A DNA stretch of 64,000 bases from assembly GCF_947502415.1 (NCBI RefSeq), contig NZ_CANMZV010000009.1, forward strand, positions 147,717 to 211,716. The letters are read 5' to 3'. Positions 9,312-17,686 of the stretch are shown in pieces. The notes below the pieces were generated by a model. It made no database searches and was not told the DNA's origin. It saw only the letters and a program-made list of their open reading frames with translations. Positions within the stretch are counted from its first letter, which is position 1. Each line of letters opens with the position of its first letter. This stretch comes from an uncultured Photobacterium sp. GTDB taxonomy: Bacteria > Pseudomonadota > Gammaproteobacteria > Enterobacterales > Vibrionaceae. The translations under genes were made by a program, and so were the position numbers.

Positions 9312-10514
9312 TTAGATGTTTTCTACATCAAACTCAACCAACGGATTAACATCTGCATCATAGTCTACAGAGTCAATACCAAAACCAAACAGCTTCAGGA
9401 ATTCATCTTTGTACTGCTGGTAATCCGCAACTTCGAACAAGTTCTCGTTAGTTACACTCGGCCACAGCTCACGACAGTGCTTCTGAATGTCTGCACGCAG
9501 TTCCCAGTCATCCAGGCGCAGACGGTTTTCTTCATCCACTTCTGCCGCAGAACCATCAGCTTTATACAGACGCTGAGTAAACATACGGTGAATCTGCTCC
9601 ATGCAGCCTTCATGCACGCCTTCTTCACGCATTTTCTTGAATACCATTGCAATATACAGCGGCATAACAGGAATTGCCGAGCTCGCCTGAGTTACCACAC
9701 TCTTAAGAACCGCAACGTTTGCTGAACCACCATTTGCAGCCAGCTTGCTATCTAGCTCCTTCGCTGCACGATCCAGATCCATCTTCGCCTGACCCAGAGC
9801 ACCGTGCCAGTAGATTGGCCAAGTAATTTCAGTACCAATGTAACTGTACGCTACAGTCTTACAACCGTCAGCCAGCACACCCGCATCAGACAGAGCATTA
9901 ACCCATAGTTCCCAGTCCTGGCCACCCATTACTGTAACTGTATCTTTTACTTCCTGTTCGTTTGCCGGCTCAATGCTTGCTTCGATCAGAACATCTTTAT
10001 TGGTATCAACCGCTGTTGCAGTGTAAGTCTCACCCATTGGCTTCAGGGTAGAACGTACAACTTCACCAGTTTCCGGCATCTTACGTACTGGAGATGCCAG
10101 CGAGTAAACCACCATATCAATCTGACCAAGGTCTTCCTTAATCAAATCAACGACTTTTTGTTTTGCTTCGTGAGAGAAAGCATCACCGTTCAGGCTCTTC
10201 GAATAAAGGCCTTCCTCTTTCGCAAACTTGTCGAATGCTGCTGAGTTATACCAACCTGCAGTACCTGGTTTTTTCTCTGTACCCGGCTTTTCAAAGAACA
10301 CACCGATTGTCGCAGCACCACCACCGAAAGCAGCAGCAATACGCGAAGACAGGCCGTAACCACTAGAAGAACCAATGACCAATACACGCTTAGGTGCGTT
10401 TGCAATTGGGCCCTGGGCTTTGGTGTAAACAATTTGCTCTTTTACGTTCTCTTCACAACCCACAGGATGAGTTGTTGTACAAATAAATCCACGAATCTTA
10501 GGTTTGATGATCAT
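9312..10514 (-). CDS. fabV: trans-2-enoyl-ACP reductase FabV
   Basis: A 400-residue reductase of the last step of fatty-acid elongation (NADH-dependent). It begins [20 protein letters not shown], the hallmark N-terminus of FabV. It has the cofactor segment [20 protein letters not shown], the catalytic region [20 protein letters not shown] (Tyr and Lys) and the substrate-loop segment [15 protein letters not shown]. The ATG at 10514 is preceded by AAGGGAAG; an in-frame TTG two codons upstream is less likely. FabV is naturally triclosan-tolerant in known cases. fadE, for fatty-acid breakdown, is the next gene upstream. Confidence 0.95.
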   Translation of the reverse strand: MIIKPKIRGFICTTTHPVGCEENVKEQIVYTKAQGPIANAPKRVLVIGSSSGYGLSSRIAAAFGGGAATIGVFFEKPGTEKKPGTAGWYNSAAFDKFAKEEGLYSKSLNGDAFSHEAKQKVVDLIKEDLGQIDMVVYSLASPVRKMPETGEVVRSTLKPMGETYTATAVDTNKDVLIEASIEPANEQEVKDTVTVMGGQDWELWVNALSDAGVLADGCKTVAYSYIGTEITWPIYWHGALGQAKMDLDRAAKELDSKLAANGGSANVAVLKSVVTQASSAIPVMPLYIAMVFKKMREEGVHEGCMEQIHRMFTQRLYKADGSAAEVDEENRLRLDDWELRADIQKHCRELWPSVTNENLFEVADYQQYKDEFLKLFGFGIDSVDYDADVNPLVEFDVENI

Positions 10515-10842
10515 TTTCAACTTCCCTTACATAATTGCCTGTAGGATAAAAGGTAAATGACAAATTCGCATTAAATTTATGAGTAAAAACGCTAAAAAGG
10601 TTAGTGGTTGGAGGTGTTGATTACCAATTTACCATCCAATTTGCCGTTTTTTACATCAATTCGAACATCCAGCGCATAATACGGCTATTGCATCGAACTC
10701 CTACAAAAAGACATATGATTTACTGGTTTGACAATCAGTATAGCCGCCACTCTGTTTTCTCGACGGCAGACAAAAAAATGCCACGCAATTGCGTGGCACA
10801 TGGGATACACCAGGTTTATTGTTCGTCATAGAGCTTACGCTC
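10515..10842. other. Gene-free interval fabV promoter / fadE terminator
   Basis: About 328 bp. It must hold the fabV promoter on its left side and the fadE terminator (10772-10798) on its right. Apparent ORFs here have no ribosome site and cover the terminator. Confidence 0.6.
10772..10798 (-). terminator. Rho-independent terminator of fadE
   Basis: Perfect 10-bp palindromic stem TGCCACGCAA/TTGCGTGGCA followed on the minus strand by seven T. Confidence 0.85.
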
Positions 10843-13119
10843 TTAGGCGGCCTTTCCCGGTTGCAAGCCACCATTTTTAAACTGAGCAGCGACAAAGTGA
10901 TCAACCTGAATCGCTTTCACCCTTAGCTGGTCAGCATTGTGCATTTTTTCGACTTCCGCTTCTGTGACGACGCCCGCACTCAACGCAATTTGTAGCTTAT
11001 CTGTTAACGAAACTTTGCGTGGGATCTCACCAGACTTAATAGCCTTGGCCAGCTTACGTTCAATTCCTTTCACATCATGCATCGCAACAAAGGCACGTTC
11101 CATTATCGCAACCGGGTCGGATTCCTTATCACCAATGTAACAAAGGTGAGTCAAACGCTCACGGTGGGCTCCCGGTGTCATCAGCAACTCAGCAACCGCA
11201 ACAGTCACTTCATCTTTCGGAGCCTTGTAACGAATACCCAGCGGGAACAATAAGGTACGAAGCAAACGACCAACGCCTCTGCGCGGGAAGTTACTCAGCA
11301 CTTCATTAAACGCTACCCCACACTGGTGCAGGCAGTGCTGTAACGCATAATGAACCATAGGCAAATCTTGCTGTTGCCGTCCTTCGTCCTCATAACGCTT
11401 CAAGGTCGCTGAAGCCAAGTACAAGTGGCTGAGAACATCCCCCAGTCGGGCCGACACAAGCTCCCTGCGTTTCAGTTCACCACCGAGGCTGAGCATTGCA
11501 AAATCGGCGGCAACAGCTAGTGCCTTACTCATACGGGACAAATGGCGATAATAAGCTGCCGTTTCACCACTAACCGGTGAGTGATTGAAGCTCGATCCAC
11601 TAAAAGCATTAAGCATCGATTTCGCCACATTACCCACAGCAAAACTGATATGTTTTGCCAACAATGAATCGAAATTTTTTGCTCCCTGCTCACTATCAGG
11701 ATCAGCTGCCGCCTCCATTTCACTAAGAACAAATGGATGGCATCGTGTTGCCCCCTGACCAAAGATCATCAGGTTGCGGGTTAATATATTAGCCCCTTCC
11801 ACCGTGATAGCTACAGGCATTCCAAAGTAGTGGTGACCAAGATAATTCATCGGCCCCAGCTGAATAGCACGGCCAGCATGAACATCCATGGCATCGTTCA
11901 GGATGGTTCTAGCCATTTCGGTCATATGATACTTAGCAATCGCCGTAACGATACCTGGCTTTTCTTTCATATCCAGCGAAGTGGTTGTCAGGGTGCGGGC
12001 AGCCTCCAGCATATAGGTATAACCGCCGATCCGCCCCATGGCTTGGGCTACCCCCTCAAAATTACCAATCGACATGCCAAACTGCTTACGGACGTAAGAG
12101 TAAGCCCCTGTGGTACGAGCAGTCAGGTGACCAACAGCAGTCCCCAGAGCCGGTAACGAAATACCTCGTCCGGCCGACAAACACTCCACCAGCATACGCC
12201 AGCCTCGACCAACAAATTCCTGCCCGCCGATAACCCAATCCAGAGGAATAAAGACATCCTCGCCACGGGTTGGACCGTTCATAAAGGCCAGATTTAAAGG
12301 GTCATGGCGCTCGCCAATCTCAACTCCCGGATGATCAGTCGGGATCAGAGCACAAGTGATACCGATATCTTTCTTATCACCCAGCAGACCATCAGGATCC
12401 TGAAGCTTGAAAGCCAGTCCCAATACTGTCGCCACCGGCGCCAAGGTTATATAACGCTTGTTCCAGCTGACACGAATACCCAGTACTTCTTCGCCTTGGT
12501 GCTCACCATAACAAATGACGCCCAAATCCGGAATCCCACCAGCGTCTGAGCCTGCTTCAGGTCCAGTCAATGCAAAGCACGGAATATCCTCACCATGGGC
12601 AAGACGTGGTAACCAGTAATCTTTCTGTTCCTGGGTACCGTAATGAGTCAGCAGCTCACCTGGGCCTAATGAGTTCGGTACCATAACGGATACAGCAGCA
12701 CTCAGACTCCGTGTCGCAATGCGCGTCACAATAGTAGAGTTAGCATGAGCGGAAAAATTCAAGCCACCGTATTTTTTGCCAATAATTAATGAGAAGAACT
12801 TTTCCTTTCTCAGATATTCCCAAACTTCAGGAGGCAAATCCTTTTGTTCCTGAACAATCTGGTAGTCATCCAACATGGCAAGCAAAGTTTCAAGCTTAGT
12901 ATCAATGAAAGTCTGCTCTTCATCATTGAGCTTAGGTTTTGGGTAGTTCAACAAGGTGTTCCAGTTTGGTGAGCCACTGAACAACTGCCCATCCCACCAT
13001 ACACTTCCCGCTTCCATTGCCTCACGCTCGGTATCAGATAAGGGCGGCAGTACTTTCTTGAACATCTTAAACGCGGGATCACTGAGGTAGCGTTTTCGCA
13101 AATCAATTAACGTGCTCAT
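10843..13119 (-). CDS. fadE: Acyl-CoA dehydrogenase FadE
   Basis: A 758-residue acyl-CoA dehydrogenase of the large FadE type, slightly shorter than the E. coli enzyme (about 814). It catalyses the first, FAD-dependent step of beta-oxidation. Recognisable segments are FALTGPEAGSDAGG (flavin/substrate site), GRGWRMLVECLSAGRGISLP, YVRKQFGMSIGNFEG and, near residue 440, AITVEGANILTRNLMIFGQG. The FadE-specific C-terminal extension is present (DUF1974 region, residues 500-740). It lies 46 bp downstream of psrA on the same strand, so the two are probably cotranscribed and repressed together in the absence of long-chain acyl-CoA. Confidence 0.94.
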   Translation of the reverse strand: MSTLIDLRKRYLSDPAFKMFKKVLPPLSDTEREAMEAGSVWWDGQLFSGSPNWNTLLNYPKPKLNDEEQTFIDTKLETLLAMLDDYQIVQEQKDLPPEVWEYLRKEKFFSLIIGKKYGGLNFSAHANSTIVTRIATRSLSAAVSVMVPNSLGPGELLTHYGTQEQKDYWLPRLAHGEDIPCFALTGPEAGSDAGGIPDLGVICYGEHQGEEVLGIRVSWNKRYITLAPVATVLGLAFKLQDPDGLLGDKKDIGITCALIPTDHPGVEIGERHDPLNLAFMNGPTRGEDVFIPLDWVIGGQEFVGRGWRMLVECLSAGRGISLPALGTAVGHLTARTTGAYSYVRKQFGMSIGNFEGVAQAMGRIGGYTYMLEAARTLTTTSLDMKEKPGIVTAIAKYHMTEMARTILNDAMDVHAGRAIQLGPMNYLGHHYFGMPVAITVEGANILTRNLMIFGQGATRCHPFVLSEMEAAADPDSEQGAKNFDSLLAKHISFAVGNVAKSMLNAFSGSSFNHSPVSGETAAYYRHLSRMSKALAVAADFAMLSLGGELKRRELVSARLGDVLSHLYLASATLKRYEDEGRQQQDLPMVHYALQHCLHQCGVAFNEVLSNFPRRGVGRLLRTLLFPLGIRYKAPKDEVTVAVAELLMTPGAHRERLTHLCYIGDKESDPVAIMERAFVAMHDVKGIERKLAKAIKSGEIPRKVSLTDKLQIALSAGVVTEAEVEKMHNADQLRVKAIQVDHFVAAQFKNGGLQPGKAA

Positions 13120-13165
13120 GTTTCAGGTCCTTTTGTCTCATTCATCGTTATTGGTATTACATTGC

Positions 13166-13846
13166 TTATCGTGTTCCTGTCGATTCTTCATGCACCAGCG
13201 AAAGTGCCTGCTCTATAGGAGCAGCAACTCCAGCGGCTAAATAAGGTACCAGGCGCTCAATCAAATCTTCCGTGGTAACTTTGCGCGCAAAGTCATTTTC
13301 GGCAATTTCACACAGCGCAGTTGACGAAGCCATTGTGAATACCGATGCGCCTAACGTGAAATGCAGTCGCCAAAATAGGGTTTCAGGATCAAGAGATGGG
13401 TTGGCGCGGCAGACAGCGGTCGTAAATAGTTTTAGTACATCATCGTAGCGGGTATAAATAAACCAGCGCAAATGTCCCTGCACATCGGTATAACCTCTAC
13501 CGATCAAAGACATAAAAATAGTCGCTCCACTAGAACGATATTGATTCAGGCCAAGCAGTGGACTCTTCACACAGCTGAAAACATCCTCCATCGAAAAATC
13601 ATCGCGGCTAAGTAACACTTCCAGCTCTGATTTCAATGCAGGCATGAACTCTTCCAGATAGCGGCCAAGTACCGCCCGGACTAATGTTTTCTTGTCACCA
13701 TAATGGTAATTAACCGAAGCAAGGTTAACACCTGCCTTGCTGGTAATGGTTCGCAACGAGGTATCCTTAAAGCCGTGCTCGGCAAACAGCAGCTCCGCTG
13801 CATCAAGGATTCGGCCTTTCGTCTCTCCCTTTCCCGCCATTTTCAT
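13166..13846 (-). CDS. psrA: TetR-family fatty-acid regulator PsrA
   Basis: A 226-residue TetR-type repressor. The helix-turn-helix is at about 25-55, and ITSKAGVNLASVNYHYGDKK matches PsrA of Pseudomonas almost residue for residue. The C-terminal ligand domain has the related segment LFWRLHFTLGASVFTMA. PsrA binds long-chain fatty acids or acyl-CoA and controls beta-oxidation genes; its position directly ahead of fadE agrees. Two ATGs (13846 and 13840) are possible. AGGTGA sits better for the second. A PsrA-type operator lies 9 bp upstream, suggesting autoregulation. Confidence 0.87.
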   Translation of the reverse strand: MKMAGKGETKGRILDAAELLFAEHGFKDTSLRTITSKAGVNLASVNYHYGDKKTLVRAVLGRYLEEFMPALKSELEVLLSRDDFSMEDVFSCVKSPLLGLNQYRSSGATIFMSLIGRGYTDVQGHLRWFIYTRYDDVLKLFTTAVCRANPSLDPETLFWRLHFTLGASVFTMASSTALCEIAENDFARKVTTEDLIERLVPYLAAGVAAPIEQALSLVHEESTGTR

Positions 13847-13855
13847 TCACCTGTA

Positions 13856-13871
13856 TTAAACACATGTTTAA
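13856..13871. promoter_or_regulatory. Putative PsrA operator
   Basis: TTAAACA-CA-TGTTTAA fits the published PsrA pattern AAAC-N(2-4)-GTTT. It lies just upstream of psrA, so repression of the psrA-fadE unit is likely (inference). Confidence 0.6.
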
Positions 13872-14132
13872 ACTTTACATCCCATTAATATTTTTAACAA
13901 GCTGCAAATAAACTCCAATCGAGCGTTTTGCATAGCTTAATGAGATGAATAGATAAAGATGTGATACTGATCGAATATCAAGGGTGTTTTTTTAATTTCA
14001 ACGAATTAGCACAGCGCGTGATAACATATTGATAAATATACGAGTATGTTATCTTACGATAAAAAATAGCGCAGAAAAATTCACTGTGAAATCAAAGTTC
14101 AGAAAAAATAATACGAAAAATGAAATTTACCG

Positions 14133-14161
14133 GGAACAAACAAACTGATCGCACGGTCATA
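14133..14161 (+). promoter_or_regulatory. Sigma-E-like promoter of sRNA copy 1
   Basis: -35 GGAACAA (14133-14139), 16-nt spacer, -10 GTCATA (14156-14161). It fits the RpoE consensus GGAACTT-N16-GTCAAA and places +1 at 14168, exactly at the seed G of the RNA. Confidence 0.65.
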
Positions 14162-14167
14162 TATAGT

Positions 14168-14233
14168 GCCACTGCTTTTTCTTAGAAGACATTCTTCAGA
14201 GCCCGTCACACATTGGAGATGGGCTTCTTTATT
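14168..14233 (+). ncRNA. micV-like: RybB/MicV-like small RNA (copy 1 of 4)
   Basis: An RNA of about 66 nt beginning at the predicted +1 with GCCACTGCTTTTTCTT. This is essentially the 5' end of E. coli RybB, whose first bases (GCCACTGCTTTTCTTT) pair with outer-membrane-protein mRNAs. It ends in the terminator stem AGCCCGTC/GATGGGCT plus a T-rich tail. From memory, RybB, V. cholerae MicV and VrrA share this seed and depend on sigma-E and Hfq. Promoter, seed at +1 and terminator all agree. The symbol is tentative. Confidence 0.72.
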
Positions 14234-14482
14234 TCAGCCTGAACCAGAAAAAACAGTATACCATCCCCATTATCACCTCTAGCTCTCGTTATACCAAACG
14301 GAACAATAAGCTGATCCAACATCGTAAAAAAAGCAAACACTACCTATACGCATTTTCTAATGACTGATACAAGGCATCCGGCAGAGACATCCATTCTTGA
14401 ATGGTTGAAGATAAAATAGTTTTGAAATAAAATTTCAAAAATCAACCACATAAAAAAGTATCATTTTTTTTATGGGTTAAGG

Positions 14483-14510
14483 GGAACAAAACCTAAAAGC
14501 TCGAGTCATA
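14483..14510 (+). promoter_or_regulatory. Sigma-E-like promoter of sRNA copy 2
   Basis: -35 GGAACAA (14483-14489), 15-nt spacer, -10 GTCATA (14505-14510). The layout and sequence match the copy-1 promoter. +1 is expected near 14517. Confidence 0.6.
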
Positions 14511-14516
14511 TATAAA

Positions 14517-14659
14517 GACATTACGATTAAAGACGCATCATTATTTGTTAGCTGGCCGCGAAACAAACCTTCTATCCTTTAATCTGATATGCCACTGCTG
14601 CTAAACTCCTAATTGTGTAAATAGAGCCTTTGCCCGCTGAATTACAGCGGGCTTTTTTT
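14517..14659 (+). ncRNA. vrrA-like: VrrA-like small RNA (copy 2 of 4)
   Basis: A predicted RNA of about 143 nt. Unlike copy 1, the seed GCCACTGCTGCT is internal (from 14591) and is followed by the block AAACTCCTAATTGTG, shared exactly with copy 3. The terminator stem GCCCGCTG/CAGCGGGC with seven T ends the gene. Size and internal seed recall V. cholerae VrrA (about 140 nt), which by memory lies beside the same TetR-fadE pair. No ORF with a ribosome site is seen. Confidence 0.7.
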
Positions 14660-14783
14660 ATTCGCAATCTCGACATTTATCCAGCTCACAATATCAGATA
14701 GTAAATAGCAATAGTACTGACATAACATTATCCATTGAATAGTAAGAGTTTTTAAAATAAACCAGAAAAAACACTATTAGTTA

Positions 14784-14811
14784 TGAACCTTTTACTATCA
14801 TCGCAGTCTTA
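14784..14811 (+). promoter_or_regulatory. Sigma-E-like promoter of sRNA copy 3
   Basis: -35 TGAACCT (14784-14790), 15-nt spacer, -10 GTCTTA (14806-14811). It is weaker at -35 than copies 1 and 2. Confidence 0.5.
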
Positions 14812-14817
14812 TATAGT

Positions 14818-14928
14818 AACATTCACATTAATGGAGATTTCTGGAAATCATCTTCATTAATCGACAATGCCACTGCTGCTAAACTCCTAATTGTGTTTAA
14901 CCCGCTGAGCATTCAGCGGGATTTTTTT
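14818..14928 (+). ncRNA. vrrA-like: VrrA-like small RNA (copy 3 of 4)
   Basis: A predicted RNA of about 111 nt with the internal seed GCCACTGCTGCT at 14869 and then AAACTCCTAATTGTG, identical to copy 2. The terminator stem CCCGCTGA/TCAGCGGG and seven T follow. The 5' region differs from copy 2, so the copies are diverged siblings, not a recent duplication. Confidence 0.7.
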
Positions 14929-15131
14929 GTCGCTAATTTAACGAATAGCTAAATAGCAAACAATCACAACAATGAGCGCTCATTTATTTTAAATTACACT
15001 TCTGTGAGATATTCATAGTGCTTTTTGCTTATTCCGCCAAACTATAATCAGTCTATATACAACAAAACTCATTTATGAAACAAACCAATCAAAAATCAGA
15101 AAAATAAAATGACACTTTTTTAAATTATTAT

Positions 15132-15159
15132 TGAACCAATCTAAATCACTGAAGTCTCA
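15132..15159 (+). promoter_or_regulatory. Sigma-E-like promoter of sRNA copy 4
   Basis: -35 TGAACCA (15132-15138), 15-nt spacer, -10 GTCTCA (15154-15159). Confidence 0.5.
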
Positions 15160-15165
15160 ATATAC

Positions 15166-15291
15166 AAGATTGATGTTATCCGCTTCATTGCAAGCTACTC
15201 TCAAGCGAATAACTTTAATTGCCACTGCTGCTTTAACTCCTTATTGTAAATGGAATTGTTGCGCTGAGCCTTTCTCAGCGCTTTTTTTTTT
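15166..15291 (+). ncRNA. vrrA-like: VrrA-like small RNA (copy 4 of 4)
   Basis: A predicted RNA of about 126 nt with the internal seed GCCACTGCTGCT at 15221, then the diverged block TTAACTCCTTATTGTA. The terminator stem GCGCTGAG/CTCAGCGC is followed by ten T. It is the most diverged of the three long copies. It converges on the epimerase-like gene ending at 15315. Confidence 0.68.
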
Positions 15292-15314
15292 GCACGGTAT
15301 ACAACTAATTAAAC

Positions 15315-16151
15315 TCAATTAATGGCAGCTATCTCCGGTTCCACGCTCATCAGATCAGGATACTTCATCGCCATCGCCAACACTTCACATGTATGGCTTG
15401 CATCTACCACTTTTCCCCCGCTACCCGATACCGAAGAAAATTCAGGTACTGGCAATTTCGCCCACAAAGCCATCGCTGTGTAATAACTCTCCCGAGAAGG
15501 GTGGCTTCGCGCCGCTAAATGCAGAACCTGTTGTGAAGGCCAGTTCGCTACAATCTGGCTTATTGCACAAAGGCAGTCATCCAGATGCACCAAATTCACA
15601 GGATCAGAACCATTTGCCAACGACGAGCGCCCAGCTAAATAGCGTACCGGGTGTCGTCCAGGGCCAAATAGCCCGGCAAGTCGTAAAACAACTAACTCCC
15701 GGCCCCATTCCTGCGCCAACCATTGTTCTAACTGCAAATGAGCATGACCGGAAGCGGTATCAGGTACTGGCACGGTCTCTTCATTTGCAACCCCGGTGAC
15801 GCTACCGTATACCGATGTCGTACTAATAAAAATCACCTTCCTGCAACCGTATTTCTTCGCCACATAAGAGAGACTTTTTATCTTGGCAATAAAGGCCTGA
15901 TCGGCTCCCTCTCCTCGACCTGGCGGTACATTAATTATCAAAATATCAGCTGTCAGGAATTCTTCGAGATCACTATCCACCTCATTAAGTTCAACAGGTA
16001 AGGTCAACGCAACACCATGAATACCGTATTCCTTTAAATGAGAAACCTTCAGCGGATTCTGTTTACTGCCAAAAACAAAATGTCCTTGCTGCACCAATTT
16101 TTTTGCTAACGGAAAACCAAGCCAACCGCAACCGCATATACTAACTTTCAT
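15315..16151 (-). CDS. NAD(P)-binding epimerase/YeeZ-like protein
   Basis: A 278-residue extended short-chain dehydrogenase-like protein. It starts MKVSICGCGWLGFPLAKKL, with the dinucleotide-binding Gly pattern. Other segments are IINVPPGRG, FISTTSVYG (Ser/Tyr of the SDR core) and VLRLAGLFGPGRHP. This resembles YeeZ-type proteins, whose substrate is unknown. The ATG at 16151 has GGAGGG upstream; the longer frame to 16199 has none. Single gene. Confidence 0.82.
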   Translation of the reverse strand: MKVSICGCGWLGFPLAKKLVQQGHFVFGSKQNPLKVSHLKEYGIHGVALTLPVELNEVDSDLEEFLTADILIINVPPGRGEGADQAFIAKIKSLSYVAKKYGCRKVIFISTTSVYGSVTGVANEETVPVPDTASGHAHLQLEQWLAQEWGRELVVLRLAGLFGPGRHPVRYLAGRSSLANGSDPVNLVHLDDCLCAISQIVANWPSQQVLHLAARSHPSRESYYTAMALWAKLPVPEFSSVSGSGGKVVDASHTCEVLAMAMKYPDLMSVEPEIAAIN

Positions 16152-16473
16152 TTTTATACCCTCCTTATCAATGCAACAAATGACATAAAGTAACCACATC
16201 TAATTTATTTTAATCTGTAAATTAATTCCTTTCATTTGAAAATAAACAACAATAAAAAGGCATTATTTTGCTTACATCTACCACTTAGCTAAAAAATATT
16301 TTCAGAACTGAAAGGAAAAATTCGATCCCTGTCAAACTATAATAAAAAGTAAAAGCCAGATTCATGGAATTGCTAGGAGCAAATCCATGAAAAGTAGTAT
16401 AGTTTCATCAAATTGGCTTCGTGTAATCATGAAGGCCTCTAATGAAATTCAGTAACGAAGCGCGGTAATCGCC
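16152..16473. other. Gene-free divergent interval upstream of hexR
   Basis: About 322 bp, AT-rich. It contains a TATAAT at 16338-16343 that could be the hexR -10, and the hairpin at 16361-16391. No clear HexR palindrome was seen. Confidence 0.5.
16361..16391 (+). repeat. 13-bp near-perfect hairpin in the hexR leader
   Basis: TTCATGGAATTGC and GCAAATCCATGAA pair over 13 bp with one mismatch around a TAGGA loop. It lies 18 bp after a TATAAT, so it would be inside the hexR leader transcript. Confidence 0.55.
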
Positions 16474-17328
16474 ATGAATACCCTAGAGAAAATTCAGAAA
16501 AATTTAGATAACTTCAGCAAGTCTGAACGAAAAGTCGCTGAAGTGATCATCGCATCGCCTCAAACAGCGATTCATTCCAGTATTGCAACACTGGCCAAAA
16601 TGGCTGATGTTAGTGAACCAACGGTTAACCGTTTTTGCCGTCGCCTTGATACCAAAGGCTTTCCGGATTTTAAACTGCACCTAGCGCAGAGCCTTGCAAA
16701 CGGAACACCTTACGTTAATCGCAACGTCGAAGAAGATGATGGCCCAGACGCATACACGGCAAAAATATTTGAATCAACAATGGCATGTTTGGATGTTGCA
16801 AAAAATAGCTTGGATCCAATGCAGGTCAACCGTGCCGTTGACTTACTGACCCAAGCTAAGAAAATTTCTTTCTTCGGCCTGGGAGCTTCGGCTTCTGTTG
16901 CCCACGATGCACAAAACAAATTCTTCCGCTTCAATATCCCTATTGTTTGTTTTGATGACATTGTCATGCAGCGCATGAGCGTAATCAATTGTACTGACGG
17001 CGACGTCGTTGTCATGATTTCACATACCGGTCGCACCAAGAGCCTGGTTGAAGTTGCTCGCATGGCCCGTGATAATGGCGCAACTGTTATTGGTATTACC
17101 GCCAAAGATTCACCGCTTGACCGTGAGTGTTCACTATCAATTTGTCTGGATGTACCAGAAGACACCGACATCTATATGCCAATGGCAAGCCGTGTTGTAC
17201 AAATGACGGTTATTGACGTTCTGGCAACAGGCTTCACACTTCGTCGTGGCGCAGGTTTTCGCGAAAACCTAAAACGCGTAAAAGAGTCCCTGAAAGATTC
17301 GCGTTTTTCCAAAGAAGGCATGATGTAA
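16474..17328 (+). CDS. hexR: RpiR-family regulator HexR
   Basis: A 284-residue regulator with an N-terminal helix-turn-helix (residues 1-75: [20 protein letters not shown], then [20 protein letters not shown]) and a C-terminal SIS sugar-phosphate-binding domain (about 125-255, [20 protein letters not shown]). HexR senses 2-keto-3-deoxy-6-phosphogluconate and controls central carbon genes. It lies immediately ahead of pykA, the same arrangement as in E. coli and Vibrio. A terminator separates the two, so they are transcribed apart. Confidence 0.92.
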   Translation: MNTLEKIQKNLDNFSKSERKVAEVIIASPQTAIHSSIATLAKMADVSEPTVNRFCRRLDTKGFPDFKLHLAQSLANGTPYVNRNVEEDDGPDAYTAKIFESTMACLDVAKNSLDPMQVNRAVDLLTQAKKISFFGLGASASVAHDAQNKFFRFNIPIVCFDDIVMQRMSVINCTDGDVVVMISHTGRTKSLVEVARMARDNGATVIGITAKDSPLDRECSLSICLDVPEDTDIYMPMASRVVQMTVIDVLATGFTLRRGAGFRENLKRVKESLKDSRFSKEGMM

Positions 17329-17358
17329 CCTCAGCAATTCTTTCCACAATTCAACCTC

Positions 17359-17388
17359 AAAAGCATGAACATCCGTTCATGCTTTTTA
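17359..17388 (+). terminator. Rho-independent terminator of hexR
   Basis: Stem AAAGCATGAAC/GTTCATGCTTT with a 4-nt loop and a T-tract. Confidence 0.85.
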
Positions 17389-17530
17389 TTCCGCCTCGAT
17401 CCTTGCTTACAGCCCCCCAATTCAGCGACCAGAGCACTACAATTATTCCAGACCACGACTGGTTTTTTACTTGATGTTATCTAGCATTAACCATAACAGC
17501 TTAATACACAATGAAAATGCATATCACTCC

Positions 17531-17579
17531 GCTATCAATGATACCTTGGTGTGTTTCATACACCTGCTTCATTGATAGC
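17531..17579. repeat. Nested inverted repeat in the pykA upstream region
   Basis: A perfect 11-bp outer repeat GCTATCAATGA/TCATTGATAGC encloses an inner GGTGT/ACACC stem. It lies 108 bp before pykA. It could be a structured leader RNA or a DNA-binding site. Confidence 0.65.
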
Positions 17580-17592
17580 TTCTGTATGAGGC

Positions 17593-17612
17593 GAAAATTG
17601 TAGTAAATTTTC
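17593..17612. promoter_or_regulatory. Possible HexR-type operator ahead of pykA
   Basis: GAAAATTGTAGTAAATTTTC is a 7-bp palindrome around TTGTAGTAAATTTT, an imperfect match to the HexR pattern TGTAATTAAATTACA. Its position between hexR and pykA fits, but the match is partial. Confidence 0.35.
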
Positions 17613-17686
17613 ACCGTAAAAGGTTCCAGTTTCTGTTAGACAACCTCGCAACACTGTCTGACACCAGATAAAAACGGAGTTTCCCC

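Noticed and set aside
14168..15291. Tandem repeats as a CRISPR array or attC/integron cassettes
   Set aside because: The repeated units are 350 bp apart, each with promoter and terminator; no regular spacers and no attC-like core sites.
14168..15291. Qrr or CsrB-type sRNAs
   Set aside because: There is no Qrr core, no sigma-54 promoter and no series of GGA loops; the seed and promoter type fit RybB/MicV/VrrA instead.
15131..15322. ORF of 63 codons over sRNA copy 4
   Set aside because: It spans the promoter, seed and terminator of the sRNA, has no ribosome site and no protein-like pattern.
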